Assembly (NCBI GenBank): GCA_965215115.1 | Contig: OZ244050.1 | Span: 2,976,001 to 3,040,000, forward strand | DNA: 64,000 nt | Origin: CALDTK01 sp965215115 | Lineage (GTDB): Bacteria > Bacteroidota > Bacteroidia > Chitinophagales > Saprospiraceae | Direction of reading: 5' to 3' | In this document: positions 38,908 through 46,945 of the stretch, piece by piece | Numbering within the stretch: position 1 is the first letter of the stretch | Layout of the letters: the number at the start of each line of letters is the position of its first letter | The notes under the pieces: model-generated | Seen by the model: the letters and a program-made list of their open reading frames with translations, nothing else | Databases searched by the model: none | Told to the model about the DNA's origin: nothing | Made by a program: the position numbers and the translations under genes

Positions 38908-40170
38908 ATGGAGGCAATCAAGGTCTGGCTACACCGACGTTTCGAGCGCATCGTCGGGAGTATCGCCTTCTGGCCGACGCTGCTTGGCGCGCTGTTCTTC
39001 ACGCTCGGCGTCGTGATGCGGACCTTCACGACGGAGGCCTTCTTCACGGCCGTCGACGAGACGATGCCCTTCTTGCTGGTGCGCGACCGGACGGTGGCGC
39101 TCAGTCTGCTCACGACCCTGATCGGGGGACTGATCTCGCTGATGGTGTTCAGCTTCTCGATGGTGATGGTGCTGCTCAGCAACGCGACCTCGAATCTCTC
39201 GCCCCGCCTGCTGCCGAGCCTCATCGGTAGCCGCCGCCACCAGATGGTGTTGGGGTTTTACCTCGGCACGATCCTGTACTGCATCGTGATCGCGATGGGG
39301 TTCGGCCTCAACACCGAAGACGGTACGCCGCCCAGCACCTCGCTCGCGCTCGCCGTGATCTTCGGGATCATATGCCTCGGCCTGTTCATCTACTTCATCC
39401 ACGGCGTGAGTCTCAGTATCCAGGTCGGGGTCGTGTTGCGGGGTGCGCACAAGCGGACCTTCACGAGTCTCGAGGACCTCCTCGCGCGGCAGAGGGGACA
39501 GTCGCCGGACGAGCACCTGCCCGACGTCGGCGACTGGCACTGTATCCCGAGTTGGCGCGCGGGTTTCTTCCGGGGCGTCAACGAGGCCGGGCTGGCGGCT
39601 TTCGCCAAAACCCACGACACGCGCTTCGCCTTCATGATCCCGCTGGGGACCTACGTCGTCGAGGGCGACCCGCTGTTCTACACGGAGCGCTCGCTCGGGG
39701 AGGATGTCCTGAAACTGGACCACTTCCCGCGCAACTTCTACTTCAACGATAGTTCGGACACTGGAGACTCCTACGGCTACGGCGTCGAGAATATGCTCGA
39801 GGTCGCCCTCAAGGCCCTGAGCCCCGGGATCAACGACCCCGGTACGGCCGTGCTCGCGATAGACTACATGCGTCAGATCTTCCACCACGCCCTGCCGCTG
39901 GCGCCCGTGCTGACCAAAACAGACGAAACTGGGACCACGCGGGTGTACCAGGCGGTGGAGGACCCGCTTGCGTTCCTCGACCGACAGGTGGTCGCCATCC
40001 AGGCTTACGGCAGGGAGGACCCCATGACGCAGGCCGCGCTCCGCAAGATGCGCGATAGCCTGCTGCGGCAAGCCACGAAGGAGGACCGGCCGAACGTCCG
40101 CATCGCCGCACTGCAGTCGATCTTCGATTCCGTGCGGACACCAGAATACCGAAAGCCCCCGCAACCGTGA
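38908..40170 (+). CDS. DUF2254 membrane protein
   Basis: 420 residues with four membrane helices in the first 175 (LLGALFFTLGVVMRTF, TLIGGLISLMVFSFSMVMVLLSN, GFYLGTILYCIVIAMGFG, VIFGIICLGLFIYFIHGVS), then a large soluble domain with SPGINDPGTAVLAIDYM. This is the standard DUF2254 layout; function unknown. ATG 38908 fits the family; it is divergent from the SDR. A mini-hairpin (39597-39611) encodes AFAKTH. Confidence 0.85.
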   Translation: MEAIKVWLHRRFERIVGSIAFWPTLLGALFFTLGVVMRTFTTEAFFTAVDETMPFLLVRDRTVALSLLTTLIGGLISLMVFSFSMVMVLLSNATSNLSPRLLPSLIGSRRHQMVLGFYLGTILYCIVIAMGFGLNTEDGTPPSTSLALAVIFGIICLGLFIYFIHGVSLSIQVGVVLRGAHKRTFTSLEDLLARQRGQSPDEHLPDVGDWHCIPSWRAGFFRGVNEAGLAAFAKTHDTRFAFMIPLGTYVVEGDPLFYTERSLGEDVLKLDHFPRNFYFNDSSDTGDSYGYGVENMLEVALKALSPGINDPGTAVLAIDYMRQIFHHALPLAPVLTKTDETGTTRVYQAVEDPLAFLDRQVVAIQAYGREDPMTQAALRKMRDSLLRQATKEDRPNVRIAALQSIFDSVRTPEYRKPPQP

Positions 40171-40184
40171 GGCTGCGGGGGCTT
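40152..40184. terminator. Bidirectional stem-loop at the DUF2254 stop
   Basis: AAGCCCCCGCA and TGCGGGGGCTT form an 11-bp perfect stem whose loop contains the stop codon of the DUF2254 gene. The T-run is short on the plus strand. It may also stop the opposing SRPBCC gene. Confidence 0.7.
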
Positions 40185-40226
40185 GAAGGTGTTCACTCGG
40201 TGAAATCTGCTTAGGTCGTACACCGA

Positions 40227-41087
40227 CTAGGCGGCGACGCGGCCCTCGATCGACTTCTTGAAGTTCTTGAGGTCGTCGGTGATCTGCTTCTCGGGATTCT
40301 CCCCGAAGGCGGCGGCGATGGCCTGGCCGACGGCACCGGCTGGTGGTTGGTAGGTGAGCGTTACCTCGATGAGGGTCTTGCCTTTCGGCGTCTCGCTGAA
40401 GAGGATCCGACCGCTGTTGGGCACGTCGGCCTTCTCCTCGGCCTGCCACGAGATGGCGCGTCCGGGCTCGTCCTCGGTGATGTTGGCGTACCAGTTCACC
40501 TCGGTGCCGGCGGGACCCTTCGCGGTCCAGAGGCTGCGCTTCTCGTCCACGACCTTGACCTCCTTGAGGTGGCTCAGGATGGTGGGCAGGTTCTCGAGCT
40601 TACGCCACTCGGCGTAGACGACGCTCGACTTGGCGTCGACCTCCTGGCGCTTGCGGATGGTCACGGCCTGGCCTTTCGGGAGGAGGGCGGCGAGGGTGTT
40701 GCCGGCCGACTTCTGGGAACCGTCGGTGTTCTCGCCCGACTTGTAGAGGGCGTAGGCACCGGCGGCGAGTCCACCGAGGACGGCGGCGCCGATGGCGACG
40801 TTGCGCTTGGTCTTCTTCGGCTTCATCTTGCCCTGGACGTACGGCTCCTGGTCGGTCTGGACGCGTGGGCCCTTGGCGGGCTTGTTGGCGGCTAGCGGCG
40901 GGAGGTCGAGGCCGAGGTGCGTGTGCTCCGCGGCGGTCCGGGGGGTACCGGCGAGGGGCCTGTTGGTGCCGGTGGCGTTGTTGCTTTTGGGGGTGGTGGC
41001 CATGTTAGGGTTTTGGTTTGCTGCGGGCTCGCAGTTGGTGGCGTCCTCCATTTTCTGAGCGAGGATGTCCTTGGCTGAGCTTGGCAT
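40227..41087 (-). CDS. Membrane-anchored SRPBCC (cyclase/dehydrase-like) protein
   Basis: 286 residues: a low-complexity polar N-terminus, one hydrophobic helix (NVAIGAAVLGGLAAGAYALYKSG, about 97-117), then an SRPBCC domain (about 140-275) with VYAEWRKLENLPTILSHLKEV and SEEKADVPNSGRILFSETPKGKT-like sequence. This matches polyketide-cyclase/dehydrase-like proteins that bind hydrophobic ligands. Ligand unknown. Confidence 0.75.
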   Translation of the reverse strand: MPSSAKDILAQKMEDATNCEPAANQNPNMATTPKSNNATGTNRPLAGTPRTAAEHTHLGLDLPPLAANKPAKGPRVQTDQEPYVQGKMKPKKTKRNVAIGAAVLGGLAAGAYALYKSGENTDGSQKSAGNTLAALLPKGQAVTIRKRQEVDAKSSVVYAEWRKLENLPTILSHLKEVKVVDEKRSLWTAKGPAGTEVNWYANITEDEPGRAISWQAEEKADVPNSGRILFSETPKGKTLIEVTLTYQPPAGAVGQAIAAAFGENPEKQITDDLKNFKKSIEGRVAA

Positions 41088-41296
41088 GAGTGTGTTATTA
41101 AAAAGGGTTTCTTGATGTTAGCGTACCCTTAAGGTATGTCGAAAAAGGGCGAAGTGTTCTTGGTCGAGGGCAACGTTGTGGGTTGGATGGGCGGCCTGCG
41201 GCCTAGGTGGGCTTCGCTTTCGTGCTGTACTCACCTGATGGGACGCAAGGGGCGCGAGGGACCGCAAGGATCGCAAAGGGGCGGGCGTCCCGGGAG

Positions 41297-41416
41297 GCCC
41301 ATCTAGCCCCGCGCCCATCTAGCCCCGCGCCCATCTAGCCCCGCGCCCCTAGCCCCGCGCCCATCTAGCCCCGCGCCCATCTAGCCCCGCGCCCATCTAG
41401 CCCCGCGCCCATCTAG
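41297..41416. repeat. Tandem repeat of GCCCATCTAGCCCCGC
   Basis: About seven copies of a 16-base unit, one shortened by two bases (near 41345), upstream of the DNA ligase gene. The last copy runs into GCGAGCGAAGCTCGC, a small perfect palindrome (41416-41430). Confidence 0.9.
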
Positions 41417-41471
41417 CGAGCGAAGCTCGCGCCCATAAACCCCCTTGCGTCGTGGCCCGTTGCTGCGAAGC

Positions 41472-43106
41472 ATGCAACGCTTCGCCCAACTCTACCGCGA
41501 GCTCGACGAGACCAACTCCACGCTCGCCAAGGTCGAGGCCCTGCGCCGCTACTTCGCCGAGGCCGACGACTCCGACAAGCTCTGGACCATCGCCCTGCTC
41601 TCGGGGCGCCGCCCGAAGCGGCCCGTCAACACCACCTTGCTGCGCCACTGGGCCGCCGACATCGCGGGGGTGCCACTGTGGCTCTTCGAGGACTCTTACC
41701 ACACGACCGGCGACCTGGCCGAGGCGATCAGTCTGCTGCTGCCCGACCCGACCCGCGCGTCCACGCACGACCTGAGCTACTGGATCGACTACACGCGCGC
41801 CCTGGCCACCTACGACGAGGTCGGCAAGAAGGAGGGCGTCCTCGAGGCCTGGGACGAGCTCGGCGGCACGGAGCGCTACTGCTTCACGAAGCTCATCACC
41901 GGCTCTCTGCGCGTCGGCGTCTCGCAGAAGCTCATGGTCCGCGCCCTCGGCCACGCGACCGGGATCGAGGAAAACGCGCTGGCCCACCGCCTGATGGGCA
42001 ATTGGGGCCCGGACGACACGACCTTCACCGAGCTCGTCCTCGAGCACTCGCCCCACGAGGACATCTCGAAGCCCTACCCCTTCTACCTCGCCTACCAGCT
42101 CGAGCAGACCATCGACGACATCCACGAGCTCGGCGACGTGCGCGAGTGGCAGGCCGAGCGCAAGTGGGACGGGATCCGCGGGCAGCTCATCGTGCGCAGT
42201 GGCGAGAGTTTCCTGTGGAGCCGCGGGGAGGAACTCGTCACCGACAAGTACCCGGAACTGCAGGTTTTGGCGGAAGCCGTCCCCAATGGCACCGTCATCG
42301 ACGGGGAGATCTTGCCGTACAAGGAGGGCAAGCCGCTGCCGTTCGGCCAGCTGCAACGCCGCATCGGCCGCAAGACCATCGGGAAGAAGCTCCTGGGTGA
42401 GGTGCCGGTGGTGTTGATGTGCTACGACCTGTTGGAGTACGACGAGAAGGACATCCGGGGGCTTCCGCTAAAACAGCGCCGCGAGTTGCTCGAGCTCGTG
42501 GTCGCCGCCGCGAACCAGCCGACGCTACTTCCCTTGAGCCCCGTCGTGGCGGCCGACGAGTGGCGGGTTTTGGCGAAAGCCCGCGACGAATCCCGCGAGC
42601 ACCTCGCCGAGGGCCTCATGCTCAAGCGCCTCGACTCGCCCTACCGCATCGGGCGCAAGAAGGGCGACTGGTGGAAGTGGAAGGTGGACCCGCTCACGAT
42701 CGACGCCGTGATGATCTACGCGCAGCGCGGGTCCGGGCGCCGCGCCAACCTCTACTCCGACTACACCTTCGCCGTGTGGGACACCGACGAGGCCACGGGC
42801 GAGCGGACGCTGGTGCCCTTCGCGAAGGCCTACTCCGGGATGACGGACGCGGAGTTCCGCTCGATGACGGCCTGGGTGCGCAAGAACACCCTCGAGCGCT
42901 TCGGGCCGGTGAGGAGCGTGCCGCCGGTGCACGTGTTCGAGTTGGCCTTCGAGGGCATCAACCGCTCGACGCGGCACAAGTCCGGCATCGCGCTGCGGTT
43001 CCCGCGGATGCTCAGGTGGCGCAAGGACAAGCCGATCGAGGAGGCGAATACGCTCGCCGACCTACATGCGCTGCTGGCGCTGCAGGGCGAGGCCGCGGAG
43101 GAGTAG
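41472..43106 (+). CDS. ATP-dependent DNA ligase
   Basis: A 544-residue ligase with the N-terminal DNA-binding domain (1-200), the adenylation domain with AERKWDGIRGQL (the Lys at about residue 231 carries AMP) and the OB-fold. Motif V is near KKGDWWKWKVDPLTIDAVMIY and the OB part has YSDYTFAVWD. No nuclease or polymerase domain is attached, so it is a LigB/C-type accessory ligase, likely in repair. Mini-hairpins: 42264 (VLAEA), 42460 (weak) and 42567 (VLAKA). ATG 41472 is preferred to a TTG nine codons upstream. Confidence 0.92.
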   Translation: MQRFAQLYRELDETNSTLAKVEALRRYFAEADDSDKLWTIALLSGRRPKRPVNTTLLRHWAADIAGVPLWLFEDSYHTTGDLAEAISLLLPDPTRASTHDLSYWIDYTRALATYDEVGKKEGVLEAWDELGGTERYCFTKLITGSLRVGVSQKLMVRALGHATGIEENALAHRLMGNWGPDDTTFTELVLEHSPHEDISKPYPFYLAYQLEQTIDDIHELGDVREWQAERKWDGIRGQLIVRSGESFLWSRGEELVTDKYPELQVLAEAVPNGTVIDGEILPYKEGKPLPFGQLQRRIGRKTIGKKLLGEVPVVLMCYDLLEYDEKDIRGLPLKQRRELLELVVAAANQPTLLPLSPVVAADEWRVLAKARDESREHLAEGLMLKRLDSPYRIGRKKGDWWKWKVDPLTIDAVMIYAQRGSGRRANLYSDYTFAVWDTDEATGERTLVPFAKAYSGMTDAEFRSMTAWVRKNTLERFGPVRSVPPVHVFELAFEGINRSTRHKSGIALRFPRMLRWRKDKPIEEANTLADLHALLALQGEAAEE

Positions 43107-43185
43107 TCGCACGCGGGCCGACCGGGCGCGGGCAAGGGTGGCATCATTCTGGTATCGGTGGCGCGCGACTTGCGCGCTTCCTTCG

Positions 43186-44607
43186 ATGCCTACGCCCAGC
43201 CCCACTACCGGTCCTCACTACCTGCGCAACAACCTGTGGGGTATGGTCGTGCTGGCGTCCGGGCACCTTGTGGCGGCGGCTTGGTACGGCGACCGACTCC
43301 CCGTACAGCTCTGGACGGCGTTCGTGCTCGGGGGCTGCGGCCTGGCGCTGGGGGTAGGCAAGACATCAGCGCGGCTGGGCCTGTACGCCTCGGCGGCCTA
43401 CATGACGCTCGGGGTCTGGCTCGGGCACGTGGCCCTGCCGTTTGGCTCGGCCGTCCTCGCGCCTTACCTGGCGTACTGCGTGACGCTGTTTGCCTTGTTC
43501 AGCGACTTCCGGGTGTCGATCGCGCTGCTGGCCTTCAGTCTCGCCGTCCCGATGGCCTTGCTGCAATTCGGGTACGCGGACGCCGGGCCCCGCCTCGTGC
43601 CCCCGTGGGTGACGGTGACGTGGACCTTCGGGCTGCTGTCGGTGGCGGCGCACCTGCAGTTCGCGGCCGCGCGCCTGCGTCTCGGGCGATCCGTCACGCA
43701 GCTCAAGATCCTACGCCACAAGATGCTCCACGAGCAGACGGCGCTCGCGCGCGACCAGGCCGAGGTAGCGGACGCGAGTGAGGCCAACCGCCTCGAGATC
43801 GATCAGCTCACCGCGCAGCTGATGCAGGAGGCGCGCCTCATGGACGACCTCCGCCTCCGCCAGCAGGACAAGAAGAGCGTCGTGCACGCGATCCACCACG
43901 ACCTCAAGGAGCCCCTCCGCAGTATCGTGAGCTTCACGCAGCTCGCGCAACGCAAGATCGGGCGCTACCCCAGGAGCGAGGCCCTGGCGGACTACCTCGG
44001 CTTCGCCGAGGACGGCGGGCGCCGCATGTCGCTGATGCTCGAGGACCTCATGACCTACGCCAACGACGCCGAGGGCGAACACGCCACCGAGGTCGAGTTG
44101 GCCACGGTCCTCGACGAGGTGATCCTCAACCTCGGCGACTCCATCGAGCGCAGCGGCGCGGGCATCCACGTCGGTGCGCTGTGCCGGGTCCGCGGGCAGC
44201 GCACCCAGCTGCTTCAGCTCTTCCAGAACCTCCTCAGCAACGCTCTCAAGTTTACGCGCCCCGGGGTGCCCCCGCGGATCGAGGTCACGGCCGCCGCCGA
44301 GGGCGAGGACCGGTGGTACACGATCTGCGTGTCCGACAACGGGATCGGCATCCCGCCCAATCAGCTCGACAAGGTGTTCGGGCTCTTCAACCGCGCCCAC
44401 GCCGAGCACGCCTACGAGGGAAGCGGGGTGGGCCTGGCGCTGTGTCGCAAGATCGTCATCGCGCACGGGGGCCAGATCCGCGTCACGAGCGCCGCCGGCG
44501 AGGGCACCCAGTTCCACCTCCGGCTCCAGGCCGTGGCGCCCGCCGCCCCGCCCGCCATCCCCGACGCCGCCGCGGCGCCCGAAACTCGACCAGCCCATGC
44601 ACAATAG
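43186..44607 (+). CDS. Membrane sensor histidine kinase
   Basis: 473 residues. About six hydrophobic helices (20-195), a coiled coil (about 205-245), the dimerisation H-box with the phospho-His in HAIHHDLKEPLRS, then the ATPase domain with N-box NLLSNALKFTRPG, G1 DNGIGIPP and G2 EGSGVGLAL. It senses a membrane or internal cue and autophosphorylates. No response regulator is next to it. It overlaps the next kinase by 11 bases in another frame, so the two are made together. Confidence 0.9.
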   Translation: MPTPSPTTGPHYLRNNLWGMVVLASGHLVAAAWYGDRLPVQLWTAFVLGGCGLALGVGKTSARLGLYASAAYMTLGVWLGHVALPFGSAVLAPYLAYCVTLFALFSDFRVSIALLAFSLAVPMALLQFGYADAGPRLVPPWVTVTWTFGLLSVAAHLQFAAARLRLGRSVTQLKILRHKMLHEQTALARDQAEVADASEANRLEIDQLTAQLMQEARLMDDLRLRQQDKKSVVHAIHHDLKEPLRSIVSFTQLAQRKIGRYPRSEALADYLGFAEDGGRRMSLMLEDLMTYANDAEGEHATEVELATVLDEVILNLGDSIERSGAGIHVGALCRVRGQRTQLLQLFQNLLSNALKFTRPGVPPRIEVTAAAEGEDRWYTICVSDNGIGIPPNQLDKVFGLFNRAHAEHAYEGSGVGLALCRKIVIAHGGQIRVTSAAGEGTQFHLRLQAVAPAAPPAIPDAAAAPETRPAHAQ

Positions 44608-46003
44608 CGCCGCGGTAGACCTACACGACGCCGAACTCGCCGACGCGTGGCACCTCACGCGCCTCCGGCGCATCGGCCGCATCTACGCCGGGATATGCGG
44701 GACCTGTACCGTGTTCGAGTACTACGTCGGCATCGAGGCGCTGGCGCTGATCTACCTGGTCAATACGTGGTGGATACTGTTGCTCACCGGCTTGCTCAAC
44801 GGCCGCAACACGACCCTCGTCGAGCGCGTCGCCATCGCGACCGTGACGGTTACCTGTCTGGCGAGCGTACTCATCTCGGAGAGTCTCATGAACATCTCCT
44901 ACCTCGTGACCCTCCTGTGCGCGGTGAGCATCCACGAGCGGAACGCTCGCTGGCGGCGGATTTGGCTCCTGGGCTACGTCACGGCCTTCGCCTGGATCAC
45001 GGTTCACTTCGCGTACCACCCGCCGGCGGCCTCGGGGGCAGGCGACTTCTACCACGGCCTCATCGCCTTCGCGTGCTCGGTCGCGGTGCTCGCGTTTCTC
45101 CTCTCGGAGTACGTGGACGCCAACCGCGAGGTCTACGCCGGGCACGCCCGCCTCAACGACGAGCTCCTCGAGCGGGTCGAAGTCGAGCGCCAGACCGGGC
45201 TCGAGCTCCAGGAGCAACTCGCGGCCCGGCAGCGCGTGACGCGGAGCATCGAGCAGAGTATCGCGAGCGCCCACTTCACGCGCGGGCGCCTGGAGGCCAA
45301 CAACGAGCAGTTGGAGCAATTCGCGTACGCGGCCTCGCACGACCTCAAGGAGCCCGTGCGCACGATCCGCAGCTTCATGCAGATGGTGAGGCGCAAGCTC
45401 CCCGCCGAGGCCGCCGCCGACGCCTCCCTCGCCGAGCACTTCGACTACATCGAGTCGAACGCGCACGCGATGCACAACGTCCTGGAGCGCCTCCTGCTCT
45501 ACAGTCGCGCGAGTCGGGTGGAGGCCTGCGCCAAAACCTGCGCCGTGCAGCGGGTCTGGCTCACGGCGCTGTTGAAGTCGACGGTGGAGCCCGAGCTTCG
45601 GCAGGCGCACGTCGCCGCGCTGTCCGTCGGGGACACCGTCCTGGTGCACGCGGACCCCCAGAAGCTCCAGGCCGTCTTCGCCGAACTCCTCGACAACGCC
45701 GTACGATTCGTGGCCCCCGGACAGGAGCCCTCCTTCGCGATCGAGGTCGACCCCCCGCGCGACGGGCGGGTCACGACGCGGCTCACGGACCGCGGCATCG
45801 GGATCGACGGGGAGTACCTCGAGCAGGTGTTCGGGCTGTTCCGGCGCCTCCACCCCCGCGAGCAGTACCCGAGCGCGGGCGTGGGGCTCGCGCTCGTGGC
45901 GCGTCTCCTGGAGCAAATCGGGGGCACGATCGCGATCCGGAGCGCGGCTGGGGAGGGGACCACGGTCGAGGTCATGTTGCCGGCGGGGCCGGGGGGGGGC
46001 TAG
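44597..46003 (+). CDS. Second sensor histidine kinase of the pair
   Basis: 468 residues with the same layout as its neighbour: about six membrane helices (25-180), a coiled coil (about 185-250), H-box YAASHDLKEPVRTIRSF, and an ATPase domain with LLDNAVRFV (N-box), DRGIGIDGEY and SAGVGLALVARLL. Although the layout is shared, the sequences are well diverged, so the duplication is old. The pair may form heterodimers. A hairpin copy at 45523 has a GCAG loop. Confidence 0.88.
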   Translation: MHNSAAVDLHDAELADAWHLTRLRRIGRIYAGICGTCTVFEYYVGIEALALIYLVNTWWILLLTGLLNGRNTTLVERVAIATVTVTCLASVLISESLMNISYLVTLLCAVSIHERNARWRRIWLLGYVTAFAWITVHFAYHPPAASGAGDFYHGLIAFACSVAVLAFLLSEYVDANREVYAGHARLNDELLERVEVERQTGLELQEQLAARQRVTRSIEQSIASAHFTRGRLEANNEQLEQFAYAASHDLKEPVRTIRSFMQMVRRKLPAEAAADASLAEHFDYIESNAHAMHNVLERLLLYSRASRVEACAKTCAVQRVWLTALLKSTVEPELRQAHVAALSVGDTVLVHADPQKLQAVFAELLDNAVRFVAPGQEPSFAIEVDPPRDGRVTTRLTDRGIGIDGEYLEQVFGLFRRLHPREQYPSAGVGLALVARLLEQIGGTIAIRSAAGEGTTVEVMLPAGPGGG

Positions 46004-46004
46004 G

Positions 46005-46082
46005 TGCTTGGGGTGCCTAGGTGCTGGGGTGCCTAGGTGCTTGGGTGCTTGGGGTGCCTAGGTGCTTGGGTGCTTGGGGTGT
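46005..46082 (+). repeat. GGTGCCTAGGTGCTTGG tandem repeat
   Basis: Variants of GGTGCCTAGGTGCTTGG repeat about five times right after the second kinase. A related repeat in the opposite sense lies on the other side of the HIRAN gene (46745-46945). Confidence 0.85.
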
Positions 46083-46122
46083 GCTCCGATGAAGCTTTTT
46101 GTGTCGATAGGCCGCGCTCCAT

Positions 46123-46725
46123 TCAGCTTTCGCCAAAACCCTCTTCGTAGTAGCCGCTGTAGACGTGTCCGGCGCTCAGTGGATCGCCGGTCGGGCGGCG
46201 GTGGTGGCGGGGCTTCTCGCCGACCTTGCGGAGGCCCTCGCGGCGGTCTGCTTCGGCGCTCTCGATGTCGGGATCGGTGGTCGGGTGGCTGGGGTAGAGC
46301 AGTGCTACCTCGACGCTGAGACTGCGGTAGGACTCTCCGTCGGGCTGGACGCCGACCAGGCGGCAGGTCACGGGCAGGCCCCGGCGGATGAGCTTCTCGA
46401 GGATGAGGTTGTCCTCGCGGGGGAGGTAGCCGACCTTAGTACCCTCGGCGTAGACGGCGATCGCGCGGCGGTCGTGGGGGTTGTCCGGTTCCTTGAGCAG
46501 GTCGAGCGCCTGCGGCACAGCGAGAGCCGCGGGCCAACCCTCCGGCAGTTCGCGGTACTGAAGTCCGCGGACGTAGCAGCGGTAGATGGGCAGCGTGAAG
46601 AAGTCCGCGAAGGGGTCGACCTCCGGCGCGGTCGAGGTCTCCGTACCCGCGAAGCCCGCACCCGGGAAGGCCGTGACGAGCAGGCCCGCCTGCGCGGCAT
46701 TGCGGAGAAAGTCGCGTCGATCCAT
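46123..46725 (-). CDS. Exported HIRAN-domain protein
   Basis: 200 residues. MDRRDFLRNAAQAGLLVTAFPGAGFAG looks like a twin-arginine or ordinary export signal (RRDFL). Residues about 47-150 form a HIRAN domain (LPIYRCYVRGLQYR, LLKEPDNPHDRRAIAVYAEGTKVGYLPREDN), which in other proteins binds DNA ends or forks; here it is exported, which is odd. The last residues GFGES and the stop codon come from a mini-hairpin copy (46125-46139, GGC/GCT stem). It is flanked by related tandem repeats. Confidence 0.75.
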   Translation of the reverse strand: MDRRDFLRNAAQAGLLVTAFPGAGFAGTETSTAPEVDPFADFFTLPIYRCYVRGLQYRELPEGWPAALAVPQALDLLKEPDNPHDRRAIAVYAEGTKVGYLPREDNLILEKLIRRGLPVTCRLVGVQPDGESYRSLSVEVALLYPSHPTTDPDIESAEADRREGLRKVGEKPRHHRRPTGDPLSAGHVYSGYYEEGFGES

Positions 46726-46744
46726 CGCCGCAAAGTAGGCTTTA

Positions 46745-46945
46745 GGGGGATGCGGGGTGCCTGGGTGCGGGGTGCGGGCGTGGGGCACTCAGGCACTCAG
46801 GCACTCAGGCACTCAGGCACCCAGGCACCCAGGCACCCAGGCACCCAGGCACCCAGGCACCCAGGCACCCAGGCACCCAGGCACCCAGGCACCCAGGCAC
46901 CCAGGCACCCAGGCACCCAGGCACTCAGGCACTCAGGCACCCCGC
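46745..46945 (-). repeat. GCACCCAGGC tandem repeat, about 15 copies
   Basis: A 10-base unit (GGCACCCAGG, with GGCACTCAGG at both edges) repeats from 46791 to 46940; before it lies the inverted version GGGGTGCCTGGGTGCGGGGTGC (46750-46772, in pieces). It runs into the 3' end of the MetZ-like gene. Confidence 0.92.

Noticed and set aside
41297..41416. Possible CRISPR array
   Set aside because: Units are contiguous 16-mers without spacers and no cas genes are near. The same holds for the repeats at 46745-46945.
42419..43357. 312-residue ORF overlapping ligase and first kinase
   Set aside because: Out-of-frame shadow of two clear genes with Arg/Gly-rich composition.
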